Source of the DNA: Polycladospora coralii
Lineage (GTDB): Bacteria > Bacillota > Bacilli > Thermoactinomycetales > Thermoactinomycetaceae
Length of the DNA stretch: 64,000 bases
Direction of reading: 5' to 3'
Assembly (NCBI RefSeq): GCF_014773435.2
Contig: NZ_JACXAG020000005.1
Location: 124,001 to 188,000, forward strand
Part shown: piece by piece, positions 43,972 to 52,088 of the stretch
How positions within the stretch are numbered: position 1 is the first letter of the stretch
Layout: each line of letters starts with the position of its first letter
The notes under the pieces: generated by a model
Database searches by the model: none
What the model was told of the DNA's origin: nothing
Seen by the model: only the letters and a program-made list of their open reading frames with translations
Program-made: the position numbers and the translations under genes

Positions 43972-43991
43972 AGTTAAAAGGAGTGAATAAA

Positions 43992-44387
43992 TTGACGAAG
44001 ATATTTATCTTTTTTCAAAGCTATTGGTATTTGTTTTCTTACTATAGAAAGCTTAGAAAAAAAGGATTTCCAATGGTGCTAAAACAGATAAAGATAGATT
44101 CAATATTGAAAAATAAAAGAAAGTATATATATGAGAAAAAGCTCATTAGGTCTTTTACGCTAGCATGCAAATATCACTTCTATAATATAGAATGCCTAGA
44201 AAGATCATTGGCTTTATACAGTCTTTTAAATCAATATGGTTATCGGGTTCAGTTTCAAGTTGGCGTTAAGCAAAAACCTTTTCTTAGTCACGCATGGATA
44301 GAAACAGAGATTAAAGAGTTAGATGAAAGTGAACTTAGAAATAGATTTAAGGTATTCATTCAAATAAATAAGGAGAATTCTAAATGA
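43992..44387 (+). CDS. Lasso-peptide leader protease B2 (transglutaminase-like)
   Basis: About 131 residues from TTG 43992, which has AAAAGGAG at 7-nt spacing; an ATG at 43968 overlapping the kinase stop lacks a ribosome site but gives the same frame. The cysteine-protease core has Cys in IECLERSLALYSLLNQYG and His in FLSHAWIE, the B2 hallmark. It removes the leader after ITY. It overlaps the cyclase by ATGA. Confidence 0.88.
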   Translation: MTKIFIFFQSYWYLFSYYRKLRKKGFPMVLKQIKIDSILKNKRKYIYEKKLIRSFTLACKYHFYNIECLERSLALYSLLNQYGYRVQFQVGVKQKPFLSHAWIETEIKELDESELRNRFKVFIQINKENSK

Positions 44388-46141
44388 CAATTGCTTATTT
44401 TTTAATAAGAGATAATCACCTATTGTCAAAAAAATACACGAATATAGCAGTCGACGATAAATTAATATTGACTGCAGATTGTAAAAAGGTGAGTATTCAA
44501 AACTTCACTCTTGTTATTTTTGAAGATGATAACAGTAGTCATAAGTTACTGACTAAATATATTCAAGATCACAACTGTTTTGACCAAAAAATTTTAAATA
44601 CAATAAAAACCCCACTTTCCTTTCTTATTTATGACTGTATTAATAATAAATTAGATATATTTAGATCGCTGACGGCTAACCCTGTTTTTTATTTCTTCTC
44701 GTATCAAAAAGGTTTAGTCATATCCAATAAATTAGAAGATTTATCGTATATTAAAAGTAGCTTGAATGACAATTATTTTCGATTATACTTTAATACAGAA
44801 CTAACTGAGACTGAACACACTCCGTATAAAGGAATAAAACGTTTAATGCCCGCCCACAAACTTACAAAATTCAACAATAGTGATCTAACCACACATAAAT
44901 TCTGGTCACTTCCAGTAGAGTCAACTTATTGCAACACAAATATTGAAGAAAATATACATGTTTTCTCAGAAATTTTGTCAACAATTGTGGGTGATATAGT
45001 TGCTCGGCATAGAGATATAGGATGTGAGATAAGTGGTGGTCTAGATTCTTCAAGCATTTCATGTTTGCTTAATAAAAATAGATTAAAAAGTTCTAAAATC
45101 TTTGGCTATAGCTATATATTTGATCAAACTATTGGTGGGAAGTGTAATAAAGATAAAGTTGATCAAATATATCAAAGCACAGGAATTATACCTACATATA
45201 TAGATTTATCAAAATTTTGGTCATTTAAAGATGTTAAAAATAATTATCATAGTATGGATGAGCCTAGCTTTTTAGCTCTAAATCATTCTATGTATACTTA
45301 TTTACAGTCTGTAGCTTATGATCACGGTAATACGGTGTTGGTATCAGGAGAAGGTGGGGATGAACTGTTCTATGGTGGAACTCATTATCTGCGAGACCTA
45401 TTATTTCAAAGGAAATTTATGGAGCTATTTAATGAGCTAAACGAAATAGCTACAAAAAAACAGCAACCATTTTGGAAAATCTTTAAAATGCATGTTTTAC
45501 CTGCCATACTGCCTGTGAAAATTAGAAATAAAATAGAAGCTAGCTCAAATGAGCAAACTTGGAGAAATACTGGTTTTCATATGAACTGGTATGAAACAGC
45601 TGATTGGGTAGACGGAGATATGAGGGAAATAACGTATCTTGAAGTAGAAGAAGAAAGACTAAAAATTAGAGATTCTAGCATAGATAGCGTGTATCTTAAG
45701 GAAGTTTTCGAAAGATTCATCTTGATAAATCCTTGCACATGGATAAACAATAATATTTGCGTAGACTCCTCATTGAGATATGTCCATCCTTTCAGAGATC
45801 AAAGATTAATTGAATTTATGTATACTTTACCTGCTGAAAACAAATTAAGAATGAGTCAGAAAAAAATGTGTATTAGAGAAGCAGTGACAGGAGTGGTGCC
45901 AAACAAAATATTGACTAATCCTGATAAAAATACTTTTACAGAGGTATTTCGCAAGGGATTCTCTTTGGAGGCTCGACTTATTGATGAGCTTATAGAAGAT
46001 TCTCGCTCGGTTAAGTTAGGTTGGGTTAAGAAAGACAAAATAAAAGAATCAGTAGATAAATTCAAATATGGCTTCAACAATGATTTTGCTTTATTGATTA
46101 AGTTTTTCGGGCTAGAGCTTTGGTTCAGACAAAACGGTTAA
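44384..46141 (+). CDS. Lasso-peptide cyclase C (asparagine-synthetase-like)
   Basis: 585 residues. The N-terminal glutaminase-like half lacks the catalytic Cys2 (it begins MTIAYF), as in lasso cyclases. The synthetase half has the PP-loop SGGLDSSSISCL and VSGEGGDELFYGG. It adenylates the ring Asp (Asp9 of the core) and closes the macrolactam with Gly1. The C-terminal ~75 residues match the remnant at 34393-34620. GGAGAATTC precedes the ATG. Confidence 0.93.
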   Translation: MTIAYFLIRDNHLLSKKYTNIAVDDKLILTADCKKVSIQNFTLVIFEDDNSSHKLLTKYIQDHNCFDQKILNTIKTPLSFLIYDCINNKLDIFRSLTANPVFYFFSYQKGLVISNKLEDLSYIKSSLNDNYFRLYFNTELTETEHTPYKGIKRLMPAHKLTKFNNSDLTTHKFWSLPVESTYCNTNIEENIHVFSEILSTIVGDIVARHRDIGCEISGGLDSSSISCLLNKNRLKSSKIFGYSYIFDQTIGGKCNKDKVDQIYQSTGIIPTYIDLSKFWSFKDVKNNYHSMDEPSFLALNHSMYTYLQSVAYDHGNTVLVSGEGGDELFYGGTHYLRDLLFQRKFMELFNELNEIATKKQQPFWKIFKMHVLPAILPVKIRNKIEASSNEQTWRNTGFHMNWYETADWVDGDMREITYLEVEEERLKIRDSSIDSVYLKEVFERFILINPCTWINNNICVDSSLRYVHPFRDQRLIEFMYTLPAENKLRMSQKKMCIREAVTGVVPNKILTNPDKNTFTEVFRKGFSLEARLIDELIEDSRSVKLGWVKKDKIKESVDKFKYGFNNDFALLIKFFGLELWFRQNG

Positions 46142-46153
46142 GGTGGTGAGGAA

Positions 46154-47587
46154 ATGATTGATTCTAATTGGGAAAGAGTAGGCTTGGTTGAAGCGCCGAA
46201 TGCGGAATCAGGGAAAAATATTGGCATTGTTATTTTAGATAATATTGTTTCTCATCCTTCTATTAGTCACTTAGAAAACAGAGTTAAGCGAGTAAGAGTA
46301 GCACATGACTTTTCAATAACATGCTCTAACGTAACTGAAGAACCTTTTAAAACCAATTTAAAAGAACACAAAAAGCATGGTTTAATGATATTAAATCTCT
46401 TGAGCCATAAGCCATTTGACCTTAATGAGAAGTATTACGTAGGACTTGCATCTGCATCTACATTTATTTTTCTACCTACATCATCAGAACCAGAAAAAAC
46501 GAAGTTAGGTTTAGAGTGGATACTTGATCAAGATTGGAACATCAGAGTTTTATTAAACTTGAGAGTTCCAGAAGCAGAAGGCTGGATGTCACCAAACGCA
46601 GACCATCCACACTTTCAAGCGTTAGCTCCCGCCTTAACTAAAGACATTTTAATCGTAAGTGCTGGAGGGAATTCCAAAGCTCATAACAATCTCCACCCTA
46701 TTGAATATTTTACAATCTCAGGTTTCAATGACCATGGTTTGCATCAAGTTGAGAACTATGAGCAACATTCCTCTGTCCCATTTGGGATGAACTCAGAAGG
46801 CTATTATAGACCTGATTTACTCGCTCCATATACATATTTGCCATTGCCAAGTTTATTAGGTCAAAAAAAACTAGACTATTTTGGTGGCACATGCGGTTCA
46901 GCAACATTGATAGCGGGACTGAGTGCTTACTATTTTTCTACTACAGCAGGATTATCTCCAAATGATATCCGTTCAGCATTTATGCAAGCTGGAGTCATTG
47001 ACAATAAGTTTGAGGCTCCCATTGTTAATGGATCAAAGACCTTAAAGTTATTAAGAAAAGGATTTAAAGCTTCTGATGGTCGTCTGCTGACGGATACATT
47101 AATTAAGGTCACTGATCCTTTTGTGGATATAGATTCTAAGTCTGCTATAAAAAGAGCCCTAGCTCTAACTGTCTTAATTCAAAGAGCGAGACTGTCTAGA
47201 GATGAGATATGGGAGTATGTAGACGATGATTCACACGAGGTTAAAAAAGTCGCAATTACGGGATTGGAAGCACCTGAAAATGGGATTGAAAGAGAATTAT
47301 TTTGGAGCTATACATTTAAGGAGTCGAGCCAATTTGGAGTGAGAGAAGTTTGGGCTTATGCGTTACTCAAGACATCGGTAAAGGCTGAAATTTCTAACTG
47401 GATTAAATTAATCAAAGTAAACCCTTCGATTGATTTATTAATATGCTTTAGTTTTTTCTTAAAGGAGCATTATCAAAGCTTTCCTGAAATGGAAATAACA
47501 CCTGACCCAGCGTCAATTCATCCACTGGTTACCTCTATTATAGATTGGTACAATGATTACGTTCTAAATGAAGCAAAGGACTTGTAA
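46154..47587 (+). CDS. Subtilase-like protein with Cys at the nucleophile position (copy 2)
   Basis: 477 residues, paralog of the protein at 34665 along its whole length. Asp29 in IVILDN, His75 in KKHGLMILNLL, Asn173 in VSAGGNSKAHNN, and GTCGSATLIAGLSAY with Cys247 in place of Ser. No signal peptide. The C-terminal part is HEAT-like. It starts 12 bp after the cyclase stop after AAGGTGGTGAGG, so it is part of the lasso operon. Role unknown: a thiol subtilase or a non-catalytic partner of the maturation complex. Confidence 0.82.
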   Translation: MIDSNWERVGLVEAPNAESGKNIGIVILDNIVSHPSISHLENRVKRVRVAHDFSITCSNVTEEPFKTNLKEHKKHGLMILNLLSHKPFDLNEKYYVGLASASTFIFLPTSSEPEKTKLGLEWILDQDWNIRVLLNLRVPEAEGWMSPNADHPHFQALAPALTKDILIVSAGGNSKAHNNLHPIEYFTISGFNDHGLHQVENYEQHSSVPFGMNSEGYYRPDLLAPYTYLPLPSLLGQKKLDYFGGTCGSATLIAGLSAYYFSTTAGLSPNDIRSAFMQAGVIDNKFEAPIVNGSKTLKLLRKGFKASDGRLLTDTLIKVTDPFVDIDSKSAIKRALALTVLIQRARLSRDEIWEYVDDDSHEVKKVAITGLEAPENGIERELFWSYTFKESSQFGVREVWAYALLKTSVKAEISNWIKLIKVNPSIDLLICFSFFLKEHYQSFPEMEITPDPASIHPLVTSIIDWYNDYVLNEAKDL

Positions 47588-47680
47588 GTGGATGTTTCAA
47601 AATAAACTGGAAATGAAAGCGGAGGCATAGTCAGAATACTAATAACTCTAGGTGATTATAAATGAATCTTCAAGATAGAT

Positions 47681-47860
47681 AGCATTAAAGCACATCTTAA
47701 GGGTGTTCAATGTGATATGGAATAAACTTAAAACGGGTCATACCATACCATCTATTATAAAAGAAATACTTGAAAATTATGATATGACTGAAGCTGAAAT
47801 TAGGAAGATTATTAATCCGTTTATCAATGAGTTACGATCGGCAGGGTTAATTTCAAAATG
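47681..47860 (+). pseudogene. Frameshifted PqqD/RRE-like remnant
   Basis: From 47709 the frame reads NVIWNKLKTGHTIPSIIKEILENYDMTEAEIRKIINPFINELRSAGLISK, the second half of a PqqD-like protein. The start of the fold is in another frame (HLKGV just before), so a frameshift removed the N-terminal half. The stop overlaps the exporter start region. A functional B1 lies at 42533, so this is probably a relic. Confidence 0.55.
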
Positions 47861-47881
47861 ACATGCGAAAAGAGGGTGAAA

Positions 47882-49621
47882 ATGAGCAAAAAGCAATCGA
47901 GCTTGCAGTTGATGGGACTGATGTTGACGCAAAAGAGGATTCTTTTCTTTTCAATTCTAGCTATGTTTGTGTCTGTACTGATTCAGCTGGTGATACCACT
48001 TATCATGAAATACATCGTTGACCAAGTCATACCAAGGCAAGACTTTTTTGTATTTGGAGGCGCTGTGATTGCCTTGATTTTGCTTCCGATTGTAGCTAGT
48101 TTATTTGCCATGATGGGAAACCGGATTAATCATCGAATTGGTGCACATGTGACGGATACAGTACGATTACAGTTATTTGATAAGTTTTTACGATTGTCAC
48201 CAGCCCAGTATCATAATCTGAATTCTGGCGTTATGAATCAAGTAATAGGAGCTGCTGGTGAAATCGGGGATTTGTATATGACACAAATTGTCATTCCTTT
48301 CATATTTCAAGCGATTATGGTTGTGGGTATGATTTCATTTATGCTTTATTTAAATGTCGAGCTTACACTCATCTCTCTCTTCTTTCTTCCGTTTGTGGTG
48401 ATTACCAGCTTGATGCTTGGAAAGAAGGCAAAGGGATTAGCAAGTGATGTAATGAAAATGCAAACCGAACTGTCTTCTTATGCCATCGAGTTTTTTAGTG
48501 GTCTAAAATCAACACAGCTTTTTCAACAAGAAGATCAGGAGAGAGCCTACCAATCTGCTTGGATTAAACAGTATCGAAAAAAGCGTAATCATACATTTGT
48601 AGTAGGTCAATTTGCTGAAATTATGGGGCATGTGATTAAGTCACTAGGATTTGGAGTAGTATTTGCTTATGGAGCATGGCAGATTTTTGAGGGGAGATTA
48701 ACAATCGGGTCACTTCTGGTCTTTATTGTTTATCATCCACAATTATATGCGATGATCGAGAAAATGCAGTTTGCATATTTGAAAACGGTAGAGACATGGC
48801 CGAAAACAAAGTTGGTTAGGGATATTTTAGATATGGAGGTAGATAGGACAGCGGGAAATTTAATATTTGCAGAAACCAATGAGCCAGTGCTTTCTTTTCA
48901 GAATGTATCCTTTGCATATGAGGAAAATCGGGGGCAGTTAAGTCGTGTTACTTTCACGATAGATAAAGGGGAGTTCATCGGCATTGTAGGGGAATCGGGA
49001 AGTGGGAAATCTACACTTTTCGAACTTATTCTTCGATTTTATGAACCGAGTAGCGGGCGAATTTTGCTTTATGGAAATGATCTGTCATCCTATTCCAGTC
49101 AAGAAATTCGGTGTGGAATAACGATTGTCACCCAAGAACCCTTTATCTGGAATCGATCGATCCGTGATAACTTAAGATATGTGAAACCGGAAGTAACTGA
49201 TCAAGAATTGATACATGCTTGTCAAATTGCTCAATTATCTGATTTCTTGACACGATTACCATATGGATTGGATACGATTTTGGGTGAGAAAGGTGTTAAG
49301 TTATCAGGGGGAGAGAAACAACGAATAGGAATTGCTAGAGCCATTTTACGTGACCCAACGATTTTGCTAATGGATGAACCGACATCGGCATTAGATGCTA
49401 AAACGGAAGCATTGTTTCAAGAGCAACTGAAGCAAACTTTTCATGGTAAAACCATACTGGTCATTGCACACCGCCTTGCCACAGTAAAAGATGCTGATCG
49501 GATAATCGTTGTCAAAGATGGGAGAATCGATGATATCGGGAGTCATCAAGAATTGATGAGGCGTGGTGGAGAATACAGCCAGCTTTACAATGAGCAATTT
49601 GGAGAAAAAGAAGCGCCCTAA
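47882..49621 (+). CDS. ABC exporter (half-transporter, type D lasso exporter)
   Basis: About 579 residues: six transmembrane helices (VIQLVIPLIMKYIVDQVI to VFAYGAWQIFEG), then an ATPase with Walker A GESGSGKST, Q-loop VTQEPFIWN, signature LSGGEKQR, Walker B ILLMDEPTSALD and the switch His in IAHRLATVKDAD. ATG 47882 follows AGAGGGTG. It exports the mature lasso peptide and gives self-immunity in such clusters. There is no peptidase (C39) domain, consistent with B2 doing leader removal. Confidence 0.9.
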   Translation: MSKKQSSLQLMGLMLTQKRILFFSILAMFVSVLIQLVIPLIMKYIVDQVIPRQDFFVFGGAVIALILLPIVASLFAMMGNRINHRIGAHVTDTVRLQLFDKFLRLSPAQYHNLNSGVMNQVIGAAGEIGDLYMTQIVIPFIFQAIMVVGMISFMLYLNVELTLISLFFLPFVVITSLMLGKKAKGLASDVMKMQTELSSYAIEFFSGLKSTQLFQQEDQERAYQSAWIKQYRKKRNHTFVVGQFAEIMGHVIKSLGFGVVFAYGAWQIFEGRLTIGSLLVFIVYHPQLYAMIEKMQFAYLKTVETWPKTKLVRDILDMEVDRTAGNLIFAETNEPVLSFQNVSFAYEENRGQLSRVTFTIDKGEFIGIVGESGSGKSTLFELILRFYEPSSGRILLYGNDLSSYSSQEIRCGITIVTQEPFIWNRSIRDNLRYVKPEVTDQELIHACQIAQLSDFLTRLPYGLDTILGEKGVKLSGGEKQRIGIARAILRDPTILLMDEPTSALDAKTEALFQEQLKQTFHGKTILVIAHRLATVKDADRIIVVKDGRIDDIGSHQELMRRGGEYSQLYNEQFGEKEAP

Positions 49622-49651
49622 GTGTGTTGATAGATATTGAGGAGAGTCGAC

Positions 49652-49678
49652 ACCCTTCACTTTTTGTGAGGGGTTTTT
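49652..49678 (+). terminator. Terminator of the lasso operon
   Basis: ACCCTTCAC and GTGAGGGGT pair (one G-U) around TTTTT, followed by TTTT. It lies 30 bp after the exporter stop. Confidence 0.8.
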
Positions 49679-49802
49679 GGTGTGTAAGAGGGGCTATTGT
49701 GTGGAAAGGCATTATAATCACCCATATGCTCCATACGTTACAATTGCTTAATGGAAAAGTTCTATTGCGTGAATGGAACACAAATGGGTGATTTACTATA
49801 TT

Positions 49803-49856
49803 CTAGCTTTCTGGGGGATCACCAGCTACAAATGAGCGAACATTATTTCTCTTCAA
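49803..49856 (-). CDS. Candidate signalling peptide, copy 2 (17 residues)
   Basis: TTG start 49856 preceded by GGAAGGAGGTG at normal spacing; product MKRNNVRSFVAGDPPES, TAG stop. It parallels the peptide at 50008 (MKRNNVRLFVGGDPPET). It is part of a tandem copy of ~100 bp that also includes the last ~19 codons of the XRE-TPR regulator frame (from an ATG at about 49901). No secretion signal is visible. Confidence 0.5.
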   Translation of the reverse strand: MKRNNVRSFVAGDPPES

Positions 49857-49908
49857 TCTTTACACCTCCTTCCGAGTTGTGTAGTAGGGTTACAAGGCGC
49901 ATGTGTAT
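49803..49908 (-). repeat. Tandem duplication of the regulator 3' end and peptide gene
   Basis: 49808-49908 repeats 50016-50116 with about 80% identity, including GCGAACATTATTTCTCTTCA and TCTTTACACC. Both copies keep the regulator-tail frame and the overlapping peptide frame. Between the copies (49909-50007) is an AT-rich stretch that may contain a promoter for copy 2. Confidence 0.85.
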
Positions 49909-50007
49909 CTTTTAAGTTTACAATCACTTCATTTATTCAAATTGTATAAACCAATTAAACACTAACAATCATACATTAATGTAGGAGCATTGGCGATATA
50001 ATAGACT

Positions 50008-50061
50008 TTAAGTTTCTGGAGGATCACCACCTACAAATAAGCGAACATTATTTCTCTTCAA
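50008..50061 (-). CDS. Candidate signalling peptide, copy 1 (17 residues), overlapping the regulator gene
   Basis: TTG start 50061 follows GGAAGGGGGTG with ~6 nt spacing, in a frame different from the regulator. It overlaps the regulator's last four codons and runs on past its stop: MKRNNVRLFVGGDPPET. RRNPP regulators are commonly paired with a short peptide gene at their 3' end, often overlapping. Copy 2 keeps length and frame but uses a different stop (TAG instead of TAA). Most RRNPP peptides have a secretion signal; this one lacks it. Confidence 0.5.
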   Translation of the reverse strand: MKRNNVRLFVGGDPPET

Positions 50062-51403
50062 TCTTTACACCCCCTTCCAAGTCATGCATGAGGGATACTA
50101 GGTGCTTGTGCATATTTTGTAGGTATTTCTTATGTATCCCTGTATGGTCCATCTGCTCAATACAATAGCATATTTTCCAGGTTAAATCACGCTCTTGAAT
50201 GGTCATCTTACGTGTTTTTATTGTTTCTAATGCAGTTTGATAATGGGAGAGTGCATTGTCCAAATCCAATTTATAGACATAGCAATCAGCTAGGGCGATA
50301 TGCGTTTGAATTAAGCGGGTCTCATCTTTACGTCTACTTCCATATTTAACGGCTACTTTAAGCTGTTTGATCGCTTCACTTATATGGTCATTTCGAAGTT
50401 TGATTCGTCCTAATTCTGTGTAGGCATCGATTAAAAGGCTTGAATTTGTAATCGCTTCCCTCATCTCTAGGGCGGAATTAATTGCAATCATGGCATCCGA
50501 ATACTGCCCAAGATAATCATAAATTTGACCTGCTGAAATCCATAGTTCAAACGCACGATCGGTAAGTTCGTTCCGCCTGGCCTTTTCGATTCCTTCTAAT
50601 ACAAAATCAATCGCTTCATTGTGTAAATTCATTTTAATTAGTAAGGACGCACGCTTATCATACATATTGACAATAAGTCGCATATCGTCGATTTGGTCCA
50701 TGTATTGCCAGACTTCGACAAGTGTTTTTAGTGCCTCACCATGACGTTCCAATTTTTCGAGACAGAATACCTTCAGTATAGGCAGGTTATACTGTGTAAA
50801 CTCTCTTCCATCATTCTTAACAAAGGCATTAGTCCCCATTTCAATCTGAGTTAGTGCCTGTTCATATTCATTTTCATAAAAATAGGACCTTCCTAATTCG
50901 TAATACGTAGATGATTCAATATTGTAATAATTCCAATCCGGATTGAGTCCAATGGCTCGGATGGCTTGTTGCAATGCGGTTTTGGCTTTGAACCAGCTTT
51001 GTAGTCGGATGAGACATTTGCCCCGTATATATTGTGCAGTTGGAAAGAGGGGATCGGTTTTGGAAAGGGAAAGCTCGTCCAACATTTTTAGTCCTTTTTT
51101 GGCCCCACTTTTGGCGTGGACAATGATGCTTTCAATTGCCCGTAGTTTAGCCTGTTTGAGTTCGAACTCCGTATCAATCTTTTGAATGGATTCAAACATT
51201 TTCTCCATATCGATGTTTAGTTTCTGACAGTAGGTTTCAATAGATGCTTGACTAACGGTAACGACACCTCGTTCTATATTGCTGATGGTAGCGGCAGATA
51301 GTCCTTTCTCCATCAGGCTTCCAATCTTGTAGCCTTTTTCTCCCCGGATCGCACGAATGTATTTTCCCATTTCCACCCGATCTAAGTGGTCGAATGCCGA
51401 CAT
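50048..51403 (-). CDS. XRE-TPR regulator of RRNPP type
   Basis: About 451 residues. An N-terminal XRE helix-turn-helix (MGKYIRAIRGEKGYKIGSLMEKGLSAATISNIERGVVTVSQASIETYCQKLNI) is followed by ~8 tetratricopeptide-like repeats (for example LGRIKLRNDHISEAIKQLKVAVKYG). This is the architecture of peptide-sensing regulators such as PlcR, NprR and related. ATG 51403 follows GAGGTGATATTC. It lies between the lasso exporter and the P2 operon and faces P2, so both P2 and the similar P1 are candidate targets. Confidence 0.85.
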   Translation of the reverse strand: MSAFDHLDRVEMGKYIRAIRGEKGYKIGSLMEKGLSAATISNIERGVVTVSQASIETYCQKLNIDMEKMFESIQKIDTEFELKQAKLRAIESIIVHAKSGAKKGLKMLDELSLSKTDPLFPTAQYIRGKCLIRLQSWFKAKTALQQAIRAIGLNPDWNYYNIESSTYYELGRSYFYENEYEQALTQIEMGTNAFVKNDGREFTQYNLPILKVFCLEKLERHGEALKTLVEVWQYMDQIDDMRLIVNMYDKRASLLIKMNLHNEAIDFVLEGIEKARRNELTDRAFELWISAGQIYDYLGQYSDAMIAINSALEMREAITNSSLLIDAYTELGRIKLRNDHISEAIKQLKVAVKYGSRRKDETRLIQTHIALADCYVYKLDLDNALSHYQTALETIKTRKMTIQERDLTWKICYCIEQMDHTGIHKKYLQNMHKHLVSLMHDLEGGVKIEEK

Positions 51404-51480
51404 GAATATCACCTCGATCACAGTATATAATAAATATTCATTATTTTCATATGTTGTTTTGGAGTAAATTTGACCACTTC

Positions 51481-51645
51481 ACTGAAAAACATTCGATTCA
51501 GATGAAATATCACCAGAAAGGAGTAAGTGGATTCAAAATCGCATAGAAAAACACCGAAATAGGCCCATTTATCGTAAAAATATAAATATTGTACATCTAA
51601 TTGATGCAACATACAATGACTTCAAGAGCACATCACTACTAAATT
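51481..51645 (+). promoter_or_regulatory. Promoter region P2, homologous to the lasso promoter P1
   Basis: -35 TTGTAC (51589-51594), 17-nt spacer, -10 TACAAT (51612-51617). The 24-bp block 51569-51592 is identical to P1 42366-42389. Outside it, similar blocks follow in the same order (ATATCACC, GAAAAACACCGAAA, ACTACTAAAT). The divergent regulator promoter, 51404-51480, contains GAATATTTATTATAT, partly like the block's complement. Confidence 0.75.
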
Positions 51646-51667
51646 TAAGGAAATGAGGTGGTGTATG

Positions 51668-51826
51668 ATGACCGAAAAGGTGGAGTTTACAGATGTTTAT
51701 CCTGTGGTGACGCTATACTTTCCCAATCACGAGCAAGTAAGCATCCCTTTCTTAGCATGTATGGTGGTAGAGATTGAGGAAGGAAGGCATATCATTGCGG
51801 GGAAAGTGTATGATATTTTTGCTTAA
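51668..51826 (+). CDS. Small protein of unknown function, first gene of the P2 operon
   Basis: 52 residues from ATG 51668 (MTEKVEFTDVYPVVTLYF), after GAGGTGG at 6-7 nt; a second ATG is 3 nt upstream. Predicted as a small beta-rich protein (VSIPFLACMVVEIEEGRHIIAGKVYDIFA). Missing from standard ORF calls because of its length. No family recognised. Confidence 0.65.
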   Translation: MTEKVEFTDVYPVVTLYFPNHEQVSIPFLACMVVEIEEGRHIIAGKVYDIFA

Positions 51827-51843
51827 ACAAGAGGTGATTACAC

Positions 51844-52086
51844 ATGGAGATTAAGTTTTGGTATGACCAGTACGAGCAGAAATTAGTCGTGTGTCATCTG
51901 AAGACGGGGAATTACAAGGAGATTACTAAACAAGCGAAAATGGATACATTTCTACGCGCGCATGCGATTACATTAGAAGAATGTCAGTATCCAGTAGAAA
52001 CAATGGATTGTATAGGTTTATTTCAGAAAAAAAGCACATTTCAGATGATAAAAGAGTGGATGACCCATAAAAATAGGAGTGAATAA
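51844..52086 (+). CDS. Small protein of unknown function, second gene of the P2 operon
   Basis: 80 residues, MEIKFWYDQYEQKLVVCHLKTGNY then KEITKQAKMDTFLRAH, ending in a basic helix. AAGAGGTGATTACAC precedes the ATG. It lies 17 bp after the first gene and 2 bp before the HTH gene. No family recognised. Confidence 0.65.
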   Translation: MEIKFWYDQYEQKLVVCHLKTGNYKEITKQAKMDTFLRAHAITLEECQYPVETMDCIGLFQKKSTFQMIKEWMTHKNRSE

Positions 52087-52088
52087 AG

